Below, in pieces: positions 12,912-15,622 of a DNA stretch of 15,622 nucleotides (positions within the stretch are counted from its first letter, which is position 1; each line of letters begins with the position of its first letter). The DNA is from JAHDDW01 sp964648795 (lineage in GTDB: Bacteria > Actinomycetota > Acidimicrobiia > Acidimicrobiales > SZUA-35): positions 1 through 15,622 of the forward strand of contig CAZYMB010000020.1 of NCBI GenBank assembly GCA_964648795.1, given 5' to 3'. Below the pieces are notes generated by a model. That model was given only the letters and a program-made list of their open reading frames with translations, was not told where the DNA came from and searched no databases. The translations under genes were made by a program, and so were the position numbers.

Positions 12912-14021
12912 ATGTTCAACGGGGCATTCAGCGGCAAGAAGGTACTAGTAACTGGCCACACTGGGTTTAAAGGCAGCTGGCTTAGCATCTGGCTTAACTC
13001 TTTGGGTGCAGAAGTCTTCGGTCTATCGGCTGGCGTTGTTTCAGAACCGAGCCACTTCGAAGCAGCGGGTCTTTCCGACATCGTCGATTCAAAAATGGGC
13101 GATATCTCAGAGCCTGGAGTGTTCGCAGAACGCTTAGCCGAAACAACCCCTGACTTTGTTTTTCATATGGCAGCTCAACCCTTGGTGCCGCTGTCATACT
13201 CTGAGCCTTACGAAACCATGAAGTCCAACATCATGGGTACAACGCTTGTGCTCGATGCTTTGCGCACATATGAAAACCAGTGCACTGCAGTCATCATTAC
13301 GAGCGACAAATGTTACGAAAACGTCGAAACTTACTACGGCTATCGTGAAAACGACCGTCTAGGTGGAGCCGACCCGTACAGTGCCTCGAAAGCAGCCGCC
13401 GAAATTGTTGCTTCTTCATACTTCCGTTCATTCTTAGAAGCCAAAGAAAACCTGCGAGTAGGCATCACTCGTGCAGGCAACGTTATAGGTGGGGGAGATT
13501 GGGCTGCAGCACGCCTAATCCCAGACATAGTCCGCTCATGGCAGGCTGACGAGCAGCTAGAGATCAGAAGCCCACTGGCTACTCGTCCATGGCAACACGT
13601 CTTAGAGCCACTGTCTGGCTATCTGCAGCTTGCGCAGGCATTGTCAGAAACTAAGAGCACAGATGAATGGCTGAATGGCCAAGCGTTTAACTTTGGTCCA
13701 GCAGCCGAAGCCGTACACCCCGTAACAGATCTGGTAGCGGTAGCCAACACTAAGTTCGATGGACTAGATGTGCATGAGCTAGAACAAGCAGCGTTTCACG
13801 AAGCCGGCTTACTAAAGCTCTGCTGCGACAAGGCACAGAGCGCTCTTGGTTGGTCAGCCAATCTCGATTTCGACGAGACAGTTGAAATGACCTTTGACTG
13901 GTATGAGAAGTTCTATGCCGGCGATACAGGATCGCAGCCAACGGTTAGGCAGCTAAGCGAAAGCCAGCTTGAGGCATACATTGACTTAGCAAAAGCCAGA
14001 AACCATAGCTGGGTGAACTAG
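12912..14021 (+). CDS. rfbG: CDP-glucose 4,6-dehydratase
   Basis: Converts CDP-glucose to CDP-4-keto-6-deoxyglucose, the entry to CDP-linked 3,6-dideoxyhexoses and some heptose-like surface sugars. Extended SDR fold: NAD site VTGHTGFKGSW (13-23) with Gly 15/18/21, the HTGFKGSWL wording being characteristic of RfbG; the TSDKCYEN strand (130-137); the catalytic Y156 and K160 in DPYSASK; then RAGNVIGGGDW and RPWQHVLEPLSGYL, both typical of this enzyme. At 369 aa it matches the family (about 360). GGGG (12903-12906) is 5 nt before the ATG. The partner genes rfbF and rfbH are not in the window. The sugar epimerase starts 2 nt after its stop. Confidence 0.95.
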   Translation: MFNGAFSGKKVLVTGHTGFKGSWLSIWLNSLGAEVFGLSAGVVSEPSHFEAAGLSDIVDSKMGDISEPGVFAERLAETTPDFVFHMAAQPLVPLSYSEPYETMKSNIMGTTLVLDALRTYENQCTAVIITSDKCYENVETYYGYRENDRLGGADPYSASKAAAEIVASSYFRSFLEAKENLRVGITRAGNVIGGGDWAAARLIPDIVRSWQADEQLEIRSPLATRPWQHVLEPLSGYLQLAQALSETKSTDEWLNGQAFNFGPAAEAVHPVTDLVAVANTKFDGLDVHELEQAAFHEAGLLKLCCDKAQSALGWSANLDFDETVEMTFDWYEKFYAGDTGSQPTVRQLSESQLEAYIDLAKARNHSWVN

Positions 14022-14023
14022 CA

Positions 14024-14437
14024 ATGGGAGCAAAGTTCTTTCCAGCAGAAGTAATCGCACGACCCGGCGGTGAAATACTCAAAGTAACCTCGGCTAAGAA
14101 CGAAGACTTTATCGAAGCTAAAGAAGTTTATTGTTCAACACTCGAACCACTAGCGGTTCGAGCTTGGAAACTCCACACCGAAATGACAGTCAACGCGTTT
14201 GTCCCTGTTGGTGAAGTGACGTTTGTTATTGCAAACGAGGATTCGTTCGACACCTACACACTTGGCCCAAAAGCTAACTGGGGCCGTCTCTCAATAGAAC
14301 CTGGGACCTGGTTTGGATTTCAAGGGGGACCAGACGGCGGCGTCGTTCTTAATCTCGCAGACATAGCGCATGACCCGGATGAGTCACAAACTAAAGACGT
14401 TGAAGAATTTGAATTCGAGTTCAACAAACCCAGCTAG
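14024..14437 (+). CDS. RmlC-like cupin sugar epimerase
   Basis: Short member of the dTDP-4-dehydrorhamnose 3,5-epimerase-like cupin group found in polysaccharide clusters. The recognisable block is RAWKLHTEMTVNAFVPVG (46-63) with H51, where RmlC has its RGxHxQ-type site, then SIEPGTWFGFQGG (90-102) and LNLADIAHDPDES (109-121). At 137 aa it is shorter than RmlC (about 180) and lacks some of its C-terminus, so it may act on a CDP-4-keto sugar as an epimerase or isomerase, as its neighbour suggests. Operon with rfbG (2-nt gap). The ATG has no strong SD, which fits coupling. The exact reaction is uncertain. Confidence 0.8.
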   Translation: MGAKFFPAEVIARPGGEILKVTSAKNEDFIEAKEVYCSTLEPLAVRAWKLHTEMTVNAFVPVGEVTFVIANEDSFDTYTLGPKANWGRLSIEPGTWFGFQGGPDGGVVLNLADIAHDPDESQTKDVEEFEFEFNKPS

Positions 14438-14440
14438 AAG

Positions 14441-15235
14441 CTAGTTAGCTGTAACCCCAAGTCGTTCAGCCACAGTAGGGCAGAAGTTAACGACAATAGC
14501 GTTGATGATTCGTTCTTGGTCAGCTGACTGAAGTCTCTGGTCATCGGGGACGCCAGCAGTGTCGTATGCCTGGTTAGTGTTCTCAACTGCCTGAACAATC
14601 AGAGCGTTGTACTCTTCGCGTGTTGTAGCAGTATTCATAATGGTGCAACGTGACTGTGCTTCAGCCCTAACGTCTATTGCATCCACCTGGAAGCCATTGC
14701 TGGTCATAAAGTTTTCAAAACTTGCTTCGGTCTCTGCATTGAAGAGGATCTCTATCGGAGCCGGTGTAACTGTGTCCGAATCTCCAGTAGTCGCTGCAGG
14801 TGTTTCTTCACCAGCTACGGTTGAGGGGCTGTCGTCGCCGCCACCGAGAATAACAAAAGCCAAGATAGCGAGCACAATGGCAAGCCCTCCAAGCATGAGC
14901 AGCAACAAGGTTGACCCACCACTATCTGATGAGTCGTTAGAAGTGCGAGCCGTCCGCACGTTAGAAGCACCGCCACTACTAGATAAATCAGCATTAGGTC
15001 TAGCCCACGCAGGTAAAGATTCTTCGTTAACGTTCTCTTGTCTAACAGCAGCCGGATTCAATATCTCAGAACCTTGCTGCATCTGGATAGTAGCGTCTAC
15101 CTGGGCACCGCCTTCGCCCATCGCCATCGGTCCAGTGTCAGGAGCCCACCAACGATTGTCGATAGCCTGATACCAGCCCTTTGGAGGCGGCCACTCATAT
15201 TCATTCCCGTCCCACGCCATGTAGGTTGTACCCAT
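14441..15235 (-). CDS. DUF2510-like single-pass membrane protein with a secreted domain
   Basis: 264 aa. The N-terminus carries a Trp-rich KGWYQAIDNRWWAPDTG motif (19-35) of the DUF2510 kind. A polar Ser/Gly linker follows, then one membrane helix at about 109-131 (LLLLMLGGLAIVLAILAFVIL). After a Thr/Pro/Ser spacer, the external domain (about 165-264) has two Cys, C197 and C252, and ends VNFCPTVAERLG, resembling DUF732-type secreted actinobacterial domains in which a disulfide closes a helical bundle; that is inference. Function unknown. Convergent with the sugar epimerase, 3 bp between stops. The minus-strand sequence TATTCT upstream could be its -10; no SD is seen. Confidence 0.78.
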   Translation of the reverse strand: MGTTYMAWDGNEYEWPPPKGWYQAIDNRWWAPDTGPMAMGEGGAQVDATIQMQQGSEILNPAAVRQENVNEESLPAWARPNADLSSSGGASNVRTARTSNDSSDSGGSTLLLLMLGGLAIVLAILAFVILGGGDDSPSTVAGEETPAATTGDSDTVTPAPIEILFNAETEASFENFMTSNGFQVDAIDVRAEAQSRCTIMNTATTREEYNALIVQAVENTNQAYDTAGVPDDQRLQSADQERIINAIVVNFCPTVAERLGVTAN

Positions 15236-15314
15236 ATATATAGCTTGCCACAGAATAGGTAATTACAAACCTCACCAAGGCGGTTTTTCCAAGTTATTTG
15301 AATGATATGAGCGA

Positions 15315-15340
15315 ATCCTAGGCCCATTTACCGCTAGGAT
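15315..15340 (+). promoter_or_regulatory. inverted repeat over the tRNA-Cys -10 (TAGGAT)
   Basis: ATCCTAG (15315-15321) and CTAGGAT (15334-15340) form a perfect 7-bp inverted repeat 12 bp apart. The right arm contains TAGGAT (15335-15340), which ends 10 nt before tRNA-Cys and is the probable -10. The symmetric repeat could bind a protein, or it may be chance. Confidence 0.35.
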
Positions 15341-15350
15341 CACTGCCACT

Positions 15351-15424
15351 GCACGGATGCCCGAGCGGCCTAAGGGAAGCGCCTGCAAAGCGTTGATTCG
15401 CGGGTTCAAATCCCGCTCCGTGCT
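15351..15424 (+). tRNA. tRNA-Cys (anticodon GCA)
   Basis: The acceptor GCACGGA pairs with TCCGTGC. D stem CCC/GGG (15360-62/15374-76). Anticodon stem AGCGC/GCGTT, with one G-T pair, around loop CTGCAAA: anticodon GCA at 15385-15387 with U33. T arm GCGGG-TTCAAAT-CCCGC. Discriminator T, and no CCA is encoded (CTA follows). Decodes TGC/TGT. Confidence 0.96.
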
Positions 15425-15431
15425 CTAAATC

Positions 15432-15464
15432 ATTGGTCTTTGCCTTTTTGGGGCCCAGACCAAT
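15432..15464 (+). repeat. inverted repeat between tRNA-Cys and tRNA-Val
   Basis: ATTGGTCT (15432-15439) and AGACCAAT (15457-15464), a perfect 8-bp inverted repeat with a 17-nt loop that contains a T5 run and GGGGCCC. It may be a terminator for tRNA-Cys or a processing stem. Confidence 0.45.
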
Positions 15465-15480
15465 AGAATCACTTTGATTC
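15464..15480 (+). promoter_or_regulatory. -10 box TAGAAT and a short hairpin before tRNA-Val
   Basis: TAGAAT (15464-15469) ends 12 nt before the tRNA-Val 5' end. GAATCA-ctt-TGATTC (15466-15480) forms a perfect 6-bp stem with a 3-nt loop directly against the tRNA. The box suggests a separate promoter for tRNA-Val. Confidence 0.4.
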
Positions 15481-15481
15481 C

Positions 15482-15555
15482 GGGCCGTTAACTCAGTTGG
15501 CTAGAGTGCCACCTCGACATGGTGGAAGTCACAGGTTCAAGTCCTGTACGGCCCA
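15482..15555 (+). tRNA. tRNA-Val (anticodon GAC) with unusual C33
   Basis: The acceptor GGGCCGT pairs with ACGGCCC. D arm ACTC/GAGT; anticodon stem CCACC/GGTGG; loop TCGACAT; T arm ACAGG-TTCAAGT-CCTGT. With a seven-base loop the anticodon is GAC (15516-15518, Val, GTC/GTT), but position 33 (15515) is C, where U is near-universal. Discriminator A; CCA is not fully encoded (CCG follows). All stems are perfect, so the gene looks intact. Confidence 0.93.
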
Positions 15556-15560
15556 CCGCC

Positions 15561-15581
15561 GGTTTCGCCTTCGGCGAAGCC
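15561..15581 (+). terminator. strong hairpin after tRNA-Val
   Basis: GGTTTCGCC-ttc-GGCGAAGCC, a 9-bp stem (one G-T pair) with a 3-nt loop, 6 nt after the tRNA-Val end. It is strongly GC-paired but lacks a T-run, so it may be a terminator, a 3'-end processing structure, or the edge of a GC-rich repeat that continues past the window. Confidence 0.45.
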
Positions 15582-15622
15582 CTAACCGAGTTCGGCGGAG
15601 CCAAACGTCGCCTAAGCCCTTA

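Noticed and set aside
14607..15170. Plus-strand 187-codon frame opposite the DUF2510-like gene
   Set aside because: Shadow frame. The minus strand has the Trp-rich motif, membrane helix and Cys pair in a sensible order.
12806..15622. Genomic island bounded by tRNA genes
   Set aside because: No duplicated tRNA 3' end, integrase or mobile gene is visible in the window.

Overview
The window looks like a chromosomal segment of a mid-GC actinobacterium, most likely an Acidimicrobiia-type aquatic lineage. Four things point that way: an actinobacterial CarD regulator with its Trp wedge, a DUF3039 protein, PGWY/DUF2510-type membrane proteins, and secreted proteins with Thr/Pro-rich 'TTTT' linkers. 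The class-level placement is inference from gene style. There is no phage, IS element or CRISPR array, and most genes are compact housekeeping or envelope genes.

Layout. 15-851 (-): SGNH-hydrolase lipoprotein. 1089-2230 (+): Bax-inhibitor-1 membrane protein overlapping a PrxQ/Bcp peroxiredoxin. 2336-2743 (+): membrane-anchored coiled-coil protein. 2765-3427 (-): uracil-DNA glycosylase. 3473-4240 (-): secreted Pro/Thr repeat protein broken by a 100-N gap. 4385-5167 (+): 5-formyl-THF cyclo-ligase and DUF3039 protein. 5146-6168 (-): GalE. 6244-7066 (+): DUF2510-RDD membrane protein and a small membrane protein. 7168-8640 (+): CarD, then Lgt. 8649-9458 (-): beta-lactamase-fold serine hydrolase. 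9518-12196 (+): DEAD-box RNA helicase tightly followed by an N6-adenine DNA methyltransferase. 12244-12773 (+): two small unknown proteins. 12806: tRNA-Gly. 12912-14437 (+): CDP-glucose 4,6-dehydratase and an RmlC-like sugar epimerase. 14441-15235 (-): DUF2510-like single-pass membrane protein. 15351 and 15482: tRNA-Cys and tRNA-Val.

Working together. GalE, the CDP-glucose dehydratase and the sugar epimerase supply activated sugars for surface polysaccharide. Lgt lipidates lipoproteins such as the SGNH protein. The peroxiredoxin, BI-1, Ung and CarD are stress, repair and transcription functions.

Most notable points: (1) the N gap lies between two identical 55-bp contig ends, and merging them restores a clean reading frame, so the gap is probably an assembly artefact in a tandem repeat; (2) a recurring TANNNT -10 box (often TAGAAT/TAGACT) sits 6-8 nt before the start codons of several SD-less genes, which implies leaderless mRNAs, and 10-12 nt before all three tRNAs; (3) a solitary adenine methyltransferase is coupled to a DEAD-box helicase; (4) the tRNA-Val has C instead of the near-universal U33; (5) inverted repeats surround the tRNA-Cys/Val pair. 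I did not find a convincing wholly new multi-gene system. The helicase-methyltransferase pair with two small unknown genes is the closest candidate.
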